From Kosakonia sacchari (lineage in GTDB: Bacteria; Pseudomonadota; Gammaproteobacteria; Enterobacterales; Enterobacteriaceae), in the NCBI GenBank assembly GCA_900109485.1, contig FOAY01000004.1, positions 1 to 64,000 on the forward strand: DNA of 64,000 bases, written 5' to 3'. Both the position numbers and the translations under genes were made by a program. Below are positions 45,325-55,114 of this stretch, piece after piece. Below the pieces are notes generated by a model. That model searched no databases, was not told the origin of the DNA, and saw only the letters and a list, made by a program, of their open reading frames with translations. The stretch's first letter is position 1. Each line of letters begins with the position of its first letter.

Positions 45325-46557
45325 TTAATGTACCGCAGCCAACCTGGGGGTAATAAATACGACCAGCTCTCGCCGTTCGCTATCCTTCCCATCCTGACGG
45401 AATAGCTGGCCAATACCAGGCAGAGACCCAAGCCCCGGAATTTGGTTTTTATCCGTGGTGCGCTTTTGCGAAAAAATTCCGCCAAGCGCCAGCGTGTCGC
45501 CACTTTTTACCTCCACCAGCGTTTCAATTTCCTGTTTATCAATCGCCAGGGCTTCGCCTCCTGACTGTTGCAACACCTGGCCAGGCATATTCTGACTGAT
45601 ACGCAACTTCAGGCGAACGCGTTTATCAGGCAGCACAGTTGGCGTCACTTCCATCCCCAGCACAGCCTCGCGAAATTCGACCGAGGTATTATTTTCGCCG
45701 TTGGCAACCTGATAAGGAATTTCGCTCCCCTGTTTGATGCTGGCTGGCTGCCGGTGTGAAGCCAGCAGACGTGGACTGGCGATAATCTCCAACTGCTGCT
45801 TTTGCTCCAGCGCAGAAAGCTCCAGATCGAGCAAGCGGGCATTAATACTGCCGATATTGAACCCCACGCGCGTACTGGCATCGGGAACGGAGAGATCCGC
45901 AGATAACGCGTTTATCTGCCCCCGCGCTGTTTCGGCGCTCTGCGCCAGCCCCCATTTCACACCCAGCTCGCGCAGGCTTTTTTCATTGATGGTGACAATA
46001 TGCGCCGCCAGCTCAACCTGTTCGACCGGTAAATCCATTTGCGCCACCCATTTTTCGAGTGTTGCCAGCCCCTCTTTATTATCCCGGATCAGCAAGCGAT
46101 TAAGCCGCGAGTCTACGGTTATCGCGCCTTGCGGGCTAAGCAGTTTACCTCCCGCTTTTGCCAGTTCTTCTGCCTCCGCATAACGCAACACGATGCTGCG
46201 CGTTTGCAGCGGGGCATTCTGTTTTTGTCGGGCCTGCCGGGCATCCTGTTCCGCCTGTTTTTGTTGCTGCCACGACGCGGAGTGAACCTGCCAGATTGTC
46301 CCTTTCTGACTGAGCGTTAACCCGGCGCTTTCCGCCACGATTTGCAATGCCTGCCGCCAGGGAACATCGGTTAAGCGCAGCGACAGCGTGCCGCTGACGT
46401 CTTTCTGGATCACCAGATTTTGCTTTTCAATCGCGGCCAGCGTCTGTAGCACCTGTACAACCGGCACATCATCAACGGTCAACGTGACGAGCTGCGTTGT
46501 CGCTGTGCTGGCGTAAGGCAGGGCGAAGAGCACCAGGCCCGTTATCCATTTTTTCAT
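45325..46557 (-). CDS. hofQ: HofQ, secretin-like outer-membrane pore protein
   Basis: Secretin of the PilQ/ComE type, needed in E. coli for use of external DNA as nutrient. The protein has 410 residues from MKKWITGLVLF with a signal peptide ending near STATTQ. The N-domain has DDVPVVQVLQ; the C-terminal secretin block has ASPRLLASHRQPASIKQGSEIPY and ERRELVVFITPRL. An upstream in-frame ATG lies deep in hofP and is rejected. The start lies 86 bases inside the hofP reading frame. Confidence 0.93.
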   Translation of the reverse strand: MKKWITGLVLFALPYASTATTQLVTLTVDDVPVVQVLQTLAAIEKQNLVIQKDVSGTLSLRLTDVPWRQALQIVAESAGLTLSQKGTIWQVHSASWQQQKQAEQDARQARQKQNAPLQTRSIVLRYAEAEELAKAGGKLLSPQGAITVDSRLNRLLIRDNKEGLATLEKWVAQMDLPVEQVELAAHIVTINEKSLRELGVKWGLAQSAETARGQINALSADLSVPDASTRVGFNIGSINARLLDLELSALEQKQQLEIIASPRLLASHRQPASIKQGSEIPYQVANGENNTSVEFREAVLGMEVTPTVLPDKRVRLKLRISQNMPGQVLQQSGGEALAIDKQEIETLVEVKSGDTLALGGIFSQKRTTDKNQIPGLGSLPGIGQLFRQDGKDSERRELVVFITPRLAAVH

Positions 46558-46870
46558 TCTGAGTTCCTTCTCGTTTCCAGCGCCACTGCGCCGGGATGCA
46601 ATCTTTACCCGTGGAAATGTGCAGCTCATCCACGGTGACAGAAACAACGCGCCAGCCCGTTGGCAGCAATTCGCCAGCAGCGACCCGATGCCAGTGTTCA
46701 CCGGCATCACGCAATATGCCCACCGCATGCTTGCCCTGAATCATGCCGCGAAACTGCCATTGGTTCAGTTGGGCGAGCTGGCAGGTATCCGGCGGCGGCT
46801 GGAAGGGGTCGCGCATTCCGCTCAGCAACAGGCATAACGCACAGGCAAAAACCACGCGTTCAGCGATCAT
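46472..46870 (-). CDS. hofP: HofP, DNA utilisation / pilus assembly protein (PilP-like position)
   Basis: A 132-residue protein from MIAERVVFACALCLLL, preceded by GGAG at 7 bases. It has an N-terminal signal/anchor and then the conserved SGMRDPFQPPPD motif. It occupies the place of PilP in pil operons. The last 86 bases overlap the start of hofQ in another frame. The same overlap can be inferred for E. coli from the protein termini, so it is conserved. Confidence 0.85.
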   Translation of the reverse strand: MIAERVVFACALCLLLSGMRDPFQPPPDTCQLAQLNQWQFRGMIQGKHAVGILRDAGEHWHRVAAGELLPTGWRVVSVTVDELHISTGKDCIPAQWRWKREGTQNEKMDNGPGALRPALRQHSDNAARHVDR

Positions 46871-47321
46871 CGTCATGCTCCAGTTGCAGGGTAAAACGTA
46901 ATAAATCAGCGCCCGCAGCCAGCGAAAATGCCGGAACCTGCATGCCGCAACCGGCAAGGCGCGCAAAAGTTTCCGTCACCGCTTCCCAGCGAGATTCCAG
47001 CACCAGCTCCCCGCCGTTTTTCCCTGGCTGCCAGCGGATGAGCTGCCTGTTGGTTTCTTGAAAATCCAGAGGGCTAAAAGGCTGCGCGGCGGGTAAAGGC
47101 ACGCTTTCTGTCGGCGGGAATAACGCACGGAGCGCGCGCCACTGATCCTGTAATGCGGCCTGTTGACCGCTTTGCTGAATGATCAACTGCGCCTGCGCCG
47201 CACTAAGCGGAGAAATGGCTAACCACCACATCAAAAGCAGGCCGCAAAAAACGCTGAGCAGCCAGCATGCTGTACGTTGCCATGACGATAATGCAAACCA
47301 GAAATCAGCGTTCAGGGACAT
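46860..47321 (-). CDS. hofO: HofO, PilO-like assembly protein
   Basis: A 153-residue bitopic membrane protein starting MSLNADFWFALSSW, with one membrane helix near residues 20-40 and a periplasmic domain ending QLEHDDDR. Its position between hofN and hofP matches PilO in the PilMNOP complex. It overlaps hofN by 17 bases and hofP by 11 bases. Confidence 0.88.
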   Translation of the reverse strand: MSLNADFWFALSSWQRTACWLLSVFCGLLLMWWLAISPLSAAQAQLIIQQSGQQAALQDQWRALRALFPPTESVPLPAAQPFSPLDFQETNRQLIRWQPGKNGGELVLESRWEAVTETFARLAGCGMQVPAFSLAAGADLLRFTLQLEHDDDR

Positions 47322-47841
47322 CCTTGTTCTCCTTATTAAGCTGGTAGTGAAATTGCCAGCGCCCCTGCGCATCCCGCTCCATTGCGCCAGTTTCTTGTAA
47401 CTGAAACCCCGCGATGCTGCGCAGTTGCTGCTCAAGCACACCTAATGCCCGAACCGAGCTGGCAAAACCTGATAGCGTCAATTGGTTTTGCTGCCAGCGC
47501 AATTGCGTCAGCCAGGCGTTCTGCGGGAGATTTTCGGCCAGGCTAAGCAAGCGGGGCTGCCATACCTGCGTATCCTGCCGCCGCTGCCTGCGAACCTGCT
47601 CCCTGCGCCACGCCTCTTGTCGCGCCAGCAAAGTTTTTTCACCCGCCGTCAGCGAGGCCAGCAGCGCCGCATCGGCTTGCTGCCAGAGAACCCGCCCGTG
47701 AATATTGACAGCTACCGATGCTCGCCAAAGCAAGCCAACACCGCCTGTCAGCAGGAGGCTGGCGATAAAAACGCCCGCCCAGAGACGCACGCTGCGTTGC
47801 CGCCGGTATCGCCGCCAGGGCAGAAAATTCACGCCAGCCAT
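47305..47841 (-). CDS. hofN: HofN, PilN-like assembly protein
   Basis: A 178-residue protein starting MAGVNFLPWRRYRRQR; the NFLPWR motif is the PilM-binding peptide of PilN-type proteins. There is one membrane helix near residues 20-40, then a coiled-coil periplasmic domain. The ATG overlaps the hofM stop (ATGA). Confidence 0.9.
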   Translation of the reverse strand: MAGVNFLPWRRYRRQRSVRLWAGVFIASLLLTGGVGLLWRASVAVNIHGRVLWQQADAALLASLTAGEKTLLARQEAWRREQVRRQRRQDTQVWQPRLLSLAENLPQNAWLTQLRWQQNQLTLSGFASSVRALGVLEQQLRSIAGFQLQETGAMERDAQGRWQFHYQLNKENKDVPER

Positions 47842-48626
47842 CAATATCCCCTGGCGACGGCCAGCCCGAGAGCGACAGCATAGCGATCGCCTGCTGCCGG
47901 CAACGGCGGCTGACGCGAAGGGACTGCGCTCCAGCAATCAAAGCCGCCGGGTAAATCGCTGCACTGCACAATTTCATCCGCAGGCAGCCCCAGTACACTG
48001 GCTAACTGAACAGCGCTATCGGCGTCCTCCTGCGCACGCCGGCCCCAGCTCTCTTTTGTTGCCCATAGCCATTGCCGTTCGTCGCACCACACCAGGCAAC
48101 GGGCAGGTGGCGCGAGCCAGGGCAGTAAAGCCTGCAACGCACTGGCATCGGGCGTAATAGAAGAGAGGTGCAGCGAGAGGGCCTGCGCCATATCGAGCAG
48201 CACCGCCACGTCTTTATTCTGCGCCGCGGTCACGCCATAGGTTTTTCCCGGCTCATCTTCCGTAAAGTCAAAACAGAGCTCGTTTTCCGCCATTTCCAGT
48301 TCGCGCGCCATAGCCTGCGATACCCAGCGATTAAGCGCCTCTTCGCGCAGTGCAATAGCCGGGCGTGGCAGCTTTTTTTGCAGGGTTTGTCCGGCGGGAA
48401 AGGCCAGTCGAACACAGTGCCGTTGCGGTAAGGATTGTCGCCACGGACGCAGCGCGGCAAGAAGCGGCTCGGGTGTTTTAATACGCCCCTGAACAATCGT
48501 CCCGGCAGGTAAAGGAAAATGCCACCAGCGGCGTAAAGCCTGACCGCTACGTGCAGCGGCAAGTGCCACAATAAAGATTCCATCTTGTTGAATATGCAGC
48601 CCAATTTGCCAGTGCCTGAATGCCAT
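47841..48626 (-). CDS. hofM: HofM, PilM-like ATPase-fold assembly protein
   Basis: A 261-residue cytoplasmic protein of the PilM/FtsA-like fold, starting MAFRHWQIGLHIQQ after AAGGAG. It is the first gene of hofMNOPQ and divergent from mrcA, with 119 bases between starts. All five hof frames are open, so the DNA-uptake module is potentially functional. Confidence 0.9.
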   Translation of the reverse strand: MAFRHWQIGLHIQQDGIFIVALAAARSGQALRRWWHFPLPAGTIVQGRIKTPEPLLAALRPWRQSLPQRHCVRLAFPAGQTLQKKLPRPAIALREEALNRWVSQAMARELEMAENELCFDFTEDEPGKTYGVTAAQNKDVAVLLDMAQALSLHLSSITPDASALQALLPWLAPPARCLVWCDERQWLWATKESWGRRAQEDADSAVQLASVLGLPADEIVQCSDLPGGFDCWSAVPSRQPPLPAAGDRYAVALGLAVARGY

Positions 48627-48745
48627 AAGTTACGATCTCCTTATCGTCTGCGGGGATGACGCTATATCAATGAATCAGGCTTGCCTTTATACTACCGCGC
48701 GGTTGTTTATAAACTGCCCAAATGACTCTTAATGGGAAATCTCCA

Positions 48746-51298
48746 GTGAAGTTCGTAAAGTATTTATTCATCCTTGCAGTCTTTTGCATTCTGCTGGGAG
48801 CAGGCTCGATTTACGGTCTGTACAAATATATTGAGCCACAGTTACCCGACGTCGCGACGCTCAAAGACGTCCGGTTACAGATTCCAATGCAGGTGTACAG
48901 CGCAGATGGCGAATTGATCGCGCAGTATGGTGAAAAGCGCCGCATCCCGCTGACCCTGAGCCAGATCCCGCCAGAACTGGTAAAAGCGTTTATCGCGACT
49001 GAAGATAGCCGTTTTTACGAACACCACGGTGTTGACCCAGTGGGGATTTTCCGTGCCGCCAGCGTAGCGCTCTTCTCCGGCCATGCATCACAGGGAGCCA
49101 GTACCATTACGCAGCAGTTAGCGCGTAACTTCTTCCTGAGCCCGGAACGCACCATGATGCGTAAAATCAAAGAGGTGTTCCTGGCAATCCGTATTGAGCA
49201 GTTGTTGAGCAAAGACGAGATCCTTGAGCTTTACCTCAACAAAATCTACCTCGGTTATCGCGCTTATGGCGTGGGCGCTGCGGCGCAGGTCTATTTTGGT
49301 AAGTCGGTCGATCAACTGACGCTAAGTGAAATGGCGGTGATTGCCGGTTTACCGAAAGCGCCATCTACGTTTAACCCGCTCTATTCGCTTGACCGGGCAA
49401 CCGCACGTCGTAACGTTGTGCTGGCGCGTATGGAAAGTGAAGGCTATATCACCGAGCAGCAAGCCGACCAGGCGCGCAGCGAGGCGATAGACGCAAACTA
49501 CCATGCGCCGGAAATCGCCTTCTCCGCTCCTTATCTTTCCGAGATGGTGCGTCAGGATATGGTCGCCCGTTATGGCGACAAAGCCTATGAGGATGGCTAC
49601 CGCGTTTACACCACCATTACACGTAAAGTGCAGCAGGCTGCGCAGGCTGCCGTACGCAATAATGTGATGGATTACGACATGCGCCACGGCTATCGCGGTC
49701 CGTCGAATGTGTTGTGGAAGATCGGTGAAGCCGCATGGGACAGTAAAAAAATCACTGACTCGCTGAAAACGCTGCCGACGTACGGGCCGCTCTCTCCGGC
49801 GGTCGTCACCAGCGCAAATCCGCAAGAAGCCGTGGCGATGATGGCTGATGGCACCTCGGTTTCATTGCGCATGGACGGCATCCGTTGGGCTCGCCCTTAC
49901 CGCTCAGATACGCAGCAAGGCGCCACGCCACGTAAAGTGACGGATGCCGTACAGGCCGGGCAACAGATTTGGGTGCGCCAGGTCGATAACGCCTGGTGGC
50001 TGGCGCAAGTGCCGGATGTGAACTCTGCGCTGGTCTCTATCAATCCGCATAATGGCGCGGTACTGGCGCTGGTTGGCGGCTTTGACTTTAACCAGAGCAA
50101 GTTTAACCGTGCAACTCAGGCGCTGCGCCAGGTGGGTTCGAACATCAAGCCGTTCCTGTACACAGCGGCGATGGATAAAGGCCTGACGCTGGCAAGTATT
50201 CTCAACGATGCCCCGATTTCCCGCTGGGATGTGGGTGCAGGTTCCGACTGGCGGCCAAAGAACTCGCCGGATGAATATGCCGGTCCAATCCGTCTGCGCC
50301 AGGGGCTGGGGCAATCGAAGAACGTAGTGATGGTACGTGCGATGCGTGCAATGGGCGTCGATTATGCCGCAGAGTATTTGCAGCGCTTCGGTTTCCCGGC
50401 ACAAAACATTGTGCATACCGAATCACTGGCGCTGGGCTCAGCCTCATTTACGCCGATGCAGGTGGCAAGAGGCTATTCGGTGATGGCGAACGGTGGGTTC
50501 CTGGTCGATCCGTACTACATCACCAAAATCGAAAACGATCAGGGCAATGTGCTATTTGAAGCGCGCCCGAAAGTGGCCTGCGCCGATTGCGACATTCCGG
50601 TGATTTACGGCGAAACGCCGAAATCTAATGTGCTGGAAAACAAAGATATGGAAAATGTCGCCACGTCACTGGAGCAGCAAAACAGTTCGGTGCCGCAGCC
50701 ACAACTGGAGCAGGCAAACCAGGCGCTGGTTCAGCGCAGCGGCGGCGAAGAGTATGCGCCGCATGTAATTAGTACGCCGCTGTCGTTCCTGATTAAAAGC
50801 GCGCTGAACAGCAATATCTTTGGCGAACCTGGCTGGCAGGGTACGGGCTGGCGCGCGGGACGCGATCTCAAGCGTAACGATATCGGCGGTAAAACCGGCA
50901 CCACCAACAGCTCGAAAGATGCCTGGTTCTCCGGTTATGGTCCGGGCGTTGTCACTTCCGTGTGGATCGGTTTTGACGATCATCGTCGCGATCTGGGGCG
51001 AACCACTGCTTCCGGCGCGATCAAAGATCAGATTTCCGGTTACGAAGGCGGTGCGAAAAGCGCCCAGCCAGCCTGGGATGCTTACATGAAAGCGGTGCTG
51101 GACGGTGTGCCGGAAGATCCGTTAACGCCGCCGCCAGGCGTGGTCACCGTCAACATCGACCGTAGCACCGGGCAGTTGGCCAGTGGTGGCAGCAGCCGTC
51201 AGGAGTACTTCATAGAAGGAACTCAGCCGACGCAGCAAGCAGTACATGAAGTGGGCACGACGATCATTGATAACGGGGAAACGCACGAGCTGTTCTGA
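48746..51298 (+). CDS. mrcA: Penicillin-binding protein 1A
   Basis: Bifunctional peptidoglycan synthase anchored in the inner membrane. I use the GTG at 48746 (KFVKYLFILAV), giving 850 residues, the E. coli length. The ATG at 48722 would add 8 residues. There is one membrane helix at about 5-28. The glycosyltransferase domain has catalytic Glu86 in ATEDSRFYEHHG. The transpeptidase domain has Ser465-x-x-Lys468 (SNIK), an SKN motif in GQSKNVV and Lys716 in KTGT. The start codon choice rests on homology. Confidence 0.96.
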   Translation: MKFVKYLFILAVFCILLGAGSIYGLYKYIEPQLPDVATLKDVRLQIPMQVYSADGELIAQYGEKRRIPLTLSQIPPELVKAFIATEDSRFYEHHGVDPVGIFRAASVALFSGHASQGASTITQQLARNFFLSPERTMMRKIKEVFLAIRIEQLLSKDEILELYLNKIYLGYRAYGVGAAAQVYFGKSVDQLTLSEMAVIAGLPKAPSTFNPLYSLDRATARRNVVLARMESEGYITEQQADQARSEAIDANYHAPEIAFSAPYLSEMVRQDMVARYGDKAYEDGYRVYTTITRKVQQAAQAAVRNNVMDYDMRHGYRGPSNVLWKIGEAAWDSKKITDSLKTLPTYGPLSPAVVTSANPQEAVAMMADGTSVSLRMDGIRWARPYRSDTQQGATPRKVTDAVQAGQQIWVRQVDNAWWLAQVPDVNSALVSINPHNGAVLALVGGFDFNQSKFNRATQALRQVGSNIKPFLYTAAMDKGLTLASILNDAPISRWDVGAGSDWRPKNSPDEYAGPIRLRQGLGQSKNVVMVRAMRAMGVDYAAEYLQRFGFPAQNIVHTESLALGSASFTPMQVARGYSVMANGGFLVDPYYITKIENDQGNVLFEARPKVACADCDIPVIYGETPKSNVLENKDMENVATSLEQQNSSVPQPQLEQANQALVQRSGGEEYAPHVISTPLSFLIKSALNSNIFGEPGWQGTGWRAGRDLKRNDIGGKTGTTNSSKDAWFSGYGPGVVTSVWIGFDDHRRDLGRTTASGAIKDQISGYEGGAKSAQPAWDAYMKAVLDGVPEDPLTPPPGVVTVNIDRSTGQLASGGSSRQEYFIEGTQPTQQAVHEVGTTIIDNGETHELF

Positions 51299-51320
51299 TA
51301 GCGCGTGAACCCAGGAAAGC

Positions 51321-51347
51321 AAAAAGGGCGCTGTGGCGCCCTTTTTA
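51321..51347. terminator. Bidirectional terminator between mrcA and nudE
   Basis: AAAAAGGGCGC (51321-51331), a TGTG loop and GCGCCCTTTTT (51336-51346) form an 11-base stem with A-run and T-run on opposite sides. It serves both convergent genes. Confidence 0.93.
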
Positions 51348-51364
51348 TTTATGATTTTGTGCGG

Positions 51365-51925
51365 TCAGAGCCGGCCCTGCCCTTTTAGCCATTCACGCAC
51401 TAAAAACAGCGCGCTGACATTGCGGGCTTCATTGAAATCCGGGTCTTCCAGCAAATCCATTAAGTGCTTCAGCGGCCAGCGCACCTGCGGTAGCGGCTCC
51501 GGTTCATCGCCCGGCAGCGACTCCGGATAAAGGTCTTCCGCCACGATAATGTTCATCTTGCTGGAGAAATAGGAGGGGGCCATACTGAGTTTTTTCAGGA
51601 AAGTAAGCTCTTTTGCGCCAAATCCTACTTCTTCTTTTAACTCACGGTTCGCCGCTTCGTATATACTCTCACCGGGATCGATAAGCCCTTTGGAAAACCC
51701 CAGCTCGTAAGATTCGGTTCCAACGGCGTATTCGCGGATCAGAATCAGGTGCTCGTCCACAATCGGCACAATCATTACTGCTTCGTGCATAGAAGGACGC
51801 ATGCGCTCGTAAACACGGCGCACACCGTTGCTGAACTCCAGATCCACGCTTTCAACGTTAAAAAGTCGTGAAGAGGCGACCGTTTCTACGTTAAGAATGG
51901 TGGGTTTTTGCAATGATTTGCTCAT
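51365..51925 (-). CDS. nudE: ADP compounds hydrolase NudE (Nudix)
   Basis: Hydrolyses ADP-ribose, NADH, Ap3A and similar compounds. The protein has 186 residues. The complete Nudix box GX5EX7REUXEEXGU lies at residues 80-102 (GLIDPGE...RELKEEVGF). It is monocistronic and divergent from igaA. Confidence 0.97.
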   Translation of the reverse strand: MSKSLQKPTILNVETVASSRLFNVESVDLEFSNGVRRVYERMRPSMHEAVMIVPIVDEHLILIREYAVGTESYELGFSKGLIDPGESIYEAANRELKEEVGFGAKELTFLKKLSMAPSYFSSKMNIIVAEDLYPESLPGDEPEPLPQVRWPLKHLMDLLEDPDFNEARNVSALFLVREWLKGQGRL

Positions 51926-52240
51926 TATTATCGGTCTTTGCAGAGAAACTTACGTTATTGTGCGACACTACGCACTGTTTCGGCAATGTCAATCGCCGCT
52001 AATTTACATTCTTGTAACCTCCCCGAAAGCAACCCCAATTTATCCAAAAAGTCAATAGGTTGATTTAAAACTAAGAATTTGCTGATATTCCCGCTTGGGT
52101 GGTTTTGCTATTCTTTCTCGCAATGGTATGCGCTTAAAAATTCTCAAGTAATTTCTTGCTTACAGCGGCCAGCCACATTAAATGTTTACAGGAAGGGTGC
52201 AACTGACTACACCTGTTAGAAAAAGTAAGATGGGGAAAGC
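51926..52240. promoter_or_regulatory. nudE/igaA divergent intergenic region (315 bases, no gene)
   Basis: AT-rich DNA without a credible reading frame. A candidate nudE promoter is on the minus strand: TTGACA (51992-51987), 16 bases, TAGTGT (51970-51965). For igaA a weak TTGCTA-N16-TATGCG lies around 52105-52135. No RNA-like terminated hairpin was seen, so I do not call an sRNA here. Confidence 0.4.
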
Positions 52241-54373
52241 ATGAGCACCATTTTGATTTTTTTCGCTGCTATGCTGGCCTGCGCATTCCTCGCTGGATGG
52301 ATTTTCAGGTTCAGGTCTCAACGCCGGTACAGGTTGCCTCATTTACAGGCATTTACCGGCGCGACAAGCCGTAAACTCTTGCCAGAGGAGCGCGATGCTG
52401 TTGAGCGCTATCTGGACACGCTTTCCCGTATACAAAATACGCCAGGCCCAACGGGCGCTACGGCTGCGCCGGTCTCCATCAAACTCAATGCTCACAGCAA
52501 TACCGTCCTGTTTGTCGCGCACTCGATCACGCGTTATGGCATCACCACCGATGCTCCCAATAAATGGCGCTACTATCTCGATTCTGTCGAAGTGCATCTG
52601 CCGCCCTCCTGGGAGCAATACATTACCGATGAGAACAATGTTGAGCTGATCCGCACCGATTCCATGCCGCTGATCATTTCGTTAAACGGCCATACGCTTA
52701 GCGAATATATGCAGGAAGAGCGCAGCGGCGAGTTGGAGCGTGTCTCTTCCGCACGCTCCGCTATTCGTGGCGAAGAGACAGAACAGATCGAGCTGCTGAA
52801 TATTCGCCGCGAAACGCCGGAAGAGTACGCGTTAAGCCGCCCGGATGGTATGCGTGAAGCGTTGTTGATCTGCGCCTCTTTTTTACTCTTTTTCTTCTGT
52901 CTGGCGGCGCCGGGGGTTTTCGTTCCGTGGCTGGCGGGCGGCGCCGTGATGCTGTTCGCTGCGGGCATGTGGGGGCTGTATGCGCCGCCGGCGAAAAACA
53001 CGCTGCGCGAAATTCATTGTCTGCGCGGTACGCCAAAGCGCTGGGGGCTGTTTGGTGAAAACAATCAGGAGCAGATGAATAACATCTCTCTGGGGATTAT
53101 CGATTTGATTTATCCCCGCCACTGGCAGCCCTTTATCACCCGCGATCTCGGTCAGCAAACGGATATCGATATTTATCTGGATCGCCACGTTGTTCGCCAG
53201 GGACGCTTTTTGTCCCTGCATGACGAAGTGAAAAATTTCCCGTTGCAGCACTGGGTGCGCAGCGCGGTGATCGCCACCGGTTCGCTGGTGGTGGTAGCGA
53301 TGCTGCTGATTTGGATGCCGCTGGACATGCCGATCAAATTCACCGTTTCGTGGATTAAAGGCGCGCAAACTATCGAAGCCAGTAGCGTTAATCAGCTTGA
53401 ATCCGCCGGGTTGCGCATCGGCGATACGCTACGGATCAGCGGTACAGGAATGTGCAACATCCACACGCAAAACTGGTCATCGCGCCAGATATCGCCATTT
53501 ACACCGTTCGACTGCTCGCAGATTATCTGGAATAACGCCCCCCCGCTGCCTTTGCCGGAATCGGATACCGTGACCAGGGCCACTGCGCTTGCGCAAGCGG
53601 TGAGCCGTCAGCTACATCCGACAGCCGAAGATGATTCACGCGTTAGCCCGGTACTACGCTCAGCTATTCAGAAGTCTGGCATGGTCTTGCTGGATGATTT
53701 TGCCGATATCGTACTGAAAACAAAAGATTTATGCTCAGCAGAAGACGATTGTTTGAGGTTAAAAAATGCACTGGTAAACCTCGGAAACAGTAAAGACTGG
53801 GATGCGCTGACCAAACGCGCCAGCGATGGCAAGCTAACCGGTGTTAACGTGTTGCTGCGCCCGGTGAGCGCCGAATCGCTGGATAATCTGGTGACCACCT
53901 CAACCGCGCCCTTTATCCTGCGCGAGACAACCCGTGCCGCACAGGCGCTGAATAGCCCGGCGCCGGGCGGGTTTCTGATTATTAGCGAAGAGGGTAACGA
54001 ACTGGTGGATCAGCCGTGGCCGCCAATCGCGCTGTATGACTACCCGGCACAAGAGCAGTGGACCGAATTTCAACGGCTGGCGCAGATGCTGATGCAGACG
54101 CCGTTCCACGCTGAAGGGATCATTACCAACATCTATACCGATGCCAACGGTACGCGGCACATTAGCCTGCACCGCATGCCGGATGCTACGGGCTTGTGGC
54201 GCTACGCCGGAACAACGCTGCTGCTGTTTGCCATGGTCGTTTGCAGCCTCTATAACAGCGTGCTGGCGCTGCGTCGTTACCAACGTAACCGTACGCGCCT
54301 CGAAGAGATTACGCAGTATTACGAAAGCTGCCTGAACCCGCATCTGCTTCCTACACAGGACAGCCTTACCTGA
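52241..54373 (+). CDS. igaA: IgaA, inner-membrane inhibitor of the Rcs phosphorelay
   Basis: Polytopic membrane protein (YrfF/MucM) that holds RcsD in check; it is essential in related bacteria unless Rcs is inactivated. The protein has 710 residues. Membrane segments lie near residues 3-20, 205-245 (a hairpin pair), 340-360 and 650-675, with a large periplasmic domain between the last two. It contains four or more cysteines in the periplasmic part (GTGMCNIH, FDCSQ, LCSAEDDC), as needed for its disulfides. The ATG follows GGGGAAAGC. Confidence 0.95.
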   Translation: MSTILIFFAAMLACAFLAGWIFRFRSQRRYRLPHLQAFTGATSRKLLPEERDAVERYLDTLSRIQNTPGPTGATAAPVSIKLNAHSNTVLFVAHSITRYGITTDAPNKWRYYLDSVEVHLPPSWEQYITDENNVELIRTDSMPLIISLNGHTLSEYMQEERSGELERVSSARSAIRGEETEQIELLNIRRETPEEYALSRPDGMREALLICASFLLFFFCLAAPGVFVPWLAGGAVMLFAAGMWGLYAPPAKNTLREIHCLRGTPKRWGLFGENNQEQMNNISLGIIDLIYPRHWQPFITRDLGQQTDIDIYLDRHVVRQGRFLSLHDEVKNFPLQHWVRSAVIATGSLVVVAMLLIWMPLDMPIKFTVSWIKGAQTIEASSVNQLESAGLRIGDTLRISGTGMCNIHTQNWSSRQISPFTPFDCSQIIWNNAPPLPLPESDTVTRATALAQAVSRQLHPTAEDDSRVSPVLRSAIQKSGMVLLDDFADIVLKTKDLCSAEDDCLRLKNALVNLGNSKDWDALTKRASDGKLTGVNVLLRPVSAESLDNLVTTSTAPFILRETTRAAQALNSPAPGGFLIISEEGNELVDQPWPPIALYDYPAQEQWTEFQRLAQMLMQTPFHAEGIITNIYTDANGTRHISLHRMPDATGLWRYAGTTLLLFAMVVCSLYNSVLALRRYQRNRTRLEEITQYYESCLNPHLLPTQDSLT

Positions 54374-54436
54374 TAACCACCCGCAACGTGAGCTGTGTTA
54401 ATCTGTCGCGCACGTTTTCCCCTGGCTGGAGTTTTA

Positions 54437-55114
54437 ATGCACCTTGATATTGCATGGCAGGACGTTGATACCGTTCTGCTGGATATGGACGGCACTTTGC
54501 TTGATCTGGCGTTTGATAACTTTTTCTGGCAAAAACTGGTGCCAGAAACCTTCGCCGCTCAACAGGGGCTAACGCCAGAGGAAGCGCTGAACGTTCTTCG
54601 CCAGGAGTATCACGCGGTGCAGCATACGCTAAACTGGTACTGTCTGGATTACTGGAGCGAACGTCTCGGGCTGGATATTTGTGCGATGACGACACAGCAA
54701 GGGCCGCGCGCAGTGCTGCGCGAAGATACGGTGCCTTTTCTGGATGCGCTGAAAAAAAGCGGTAAGCGCCGTATTCTGCTGACCAATGCGCACCCGCACA
54801 ATCTTGCCGTCAAGCTTGAGCATACGGGTCTGGCTTCGCACCTTGATTTATTACTTTCCACCCATACATTTGGTTATCCGAAAGAGGATCAGCGCCTGTG
54901 GCAGGCCGTAGCGGAAGAGACCGGGCTATGCGCCGAACGGACGCTGTTTATCGACGACAGCGAACCGATTCTCGATGCGGCAGCAACCTTTGGCATTCGT
55001 TACTGCCTTGGCGTGACGAACCCGGATTCAGGGCTGGCAGATAAACGCTATCTGCGCCACCCTGGCACCAATGACTACCGTTATCTGATCCCCTCACTTC
55101 TCAAGGAGATGTGA
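54437..55114 (+). CDS. yrfG: YrfG, HAD-family hydrolase (GMP/IMP nucleotidase-like)
   Basis: A haloacid-dehalogenase-type phosphatase. The start MHLDIAWQDVDTVLLDMDGT has a GGAG site 5 bases upstream and gives 225 residues. The nucleophile Asp16 and acid/base Asp18 lie in LDMDGT; the ILLTNAH and FIDDSE motifs follow. E. coli YrfG acts on purine monophosphates. The stop overlaps the hslR start (TGATG). Confidence 0.93.
   Translation: MHLDIAWQDVDTVLLDMDGTLLDLAFDNFFWQKLVPETFAAQQGLTPEEALNVLRQEYHAVQHTLNWYCLDYWSERLGLDICAMTTQQGPRAVLREDTVPFLDALKKSGKRRILLTNAHPHNLAVKLEHTGLASHLDLLLSTHTFGYPKEDQRLWQAVAEETGLCAERTLFIDDSEPILDAAATFGIRYCLGVTNPDSGLADKRYLRHPGTNDYRYLIPSLLKEM

Noticed and set aside
45195-45503. 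Small minus-strand frame across the aroK-hofQ gap
   Set aside because: Mostly overlaps hofQ in another frame, has no ribosome binding site and no recognisable homology.
51926-52240. Small RNA gene between nudE and igaA
   Set aside because: No hairpin followed by a T-run and no strong paired promoter defining a short transcript.
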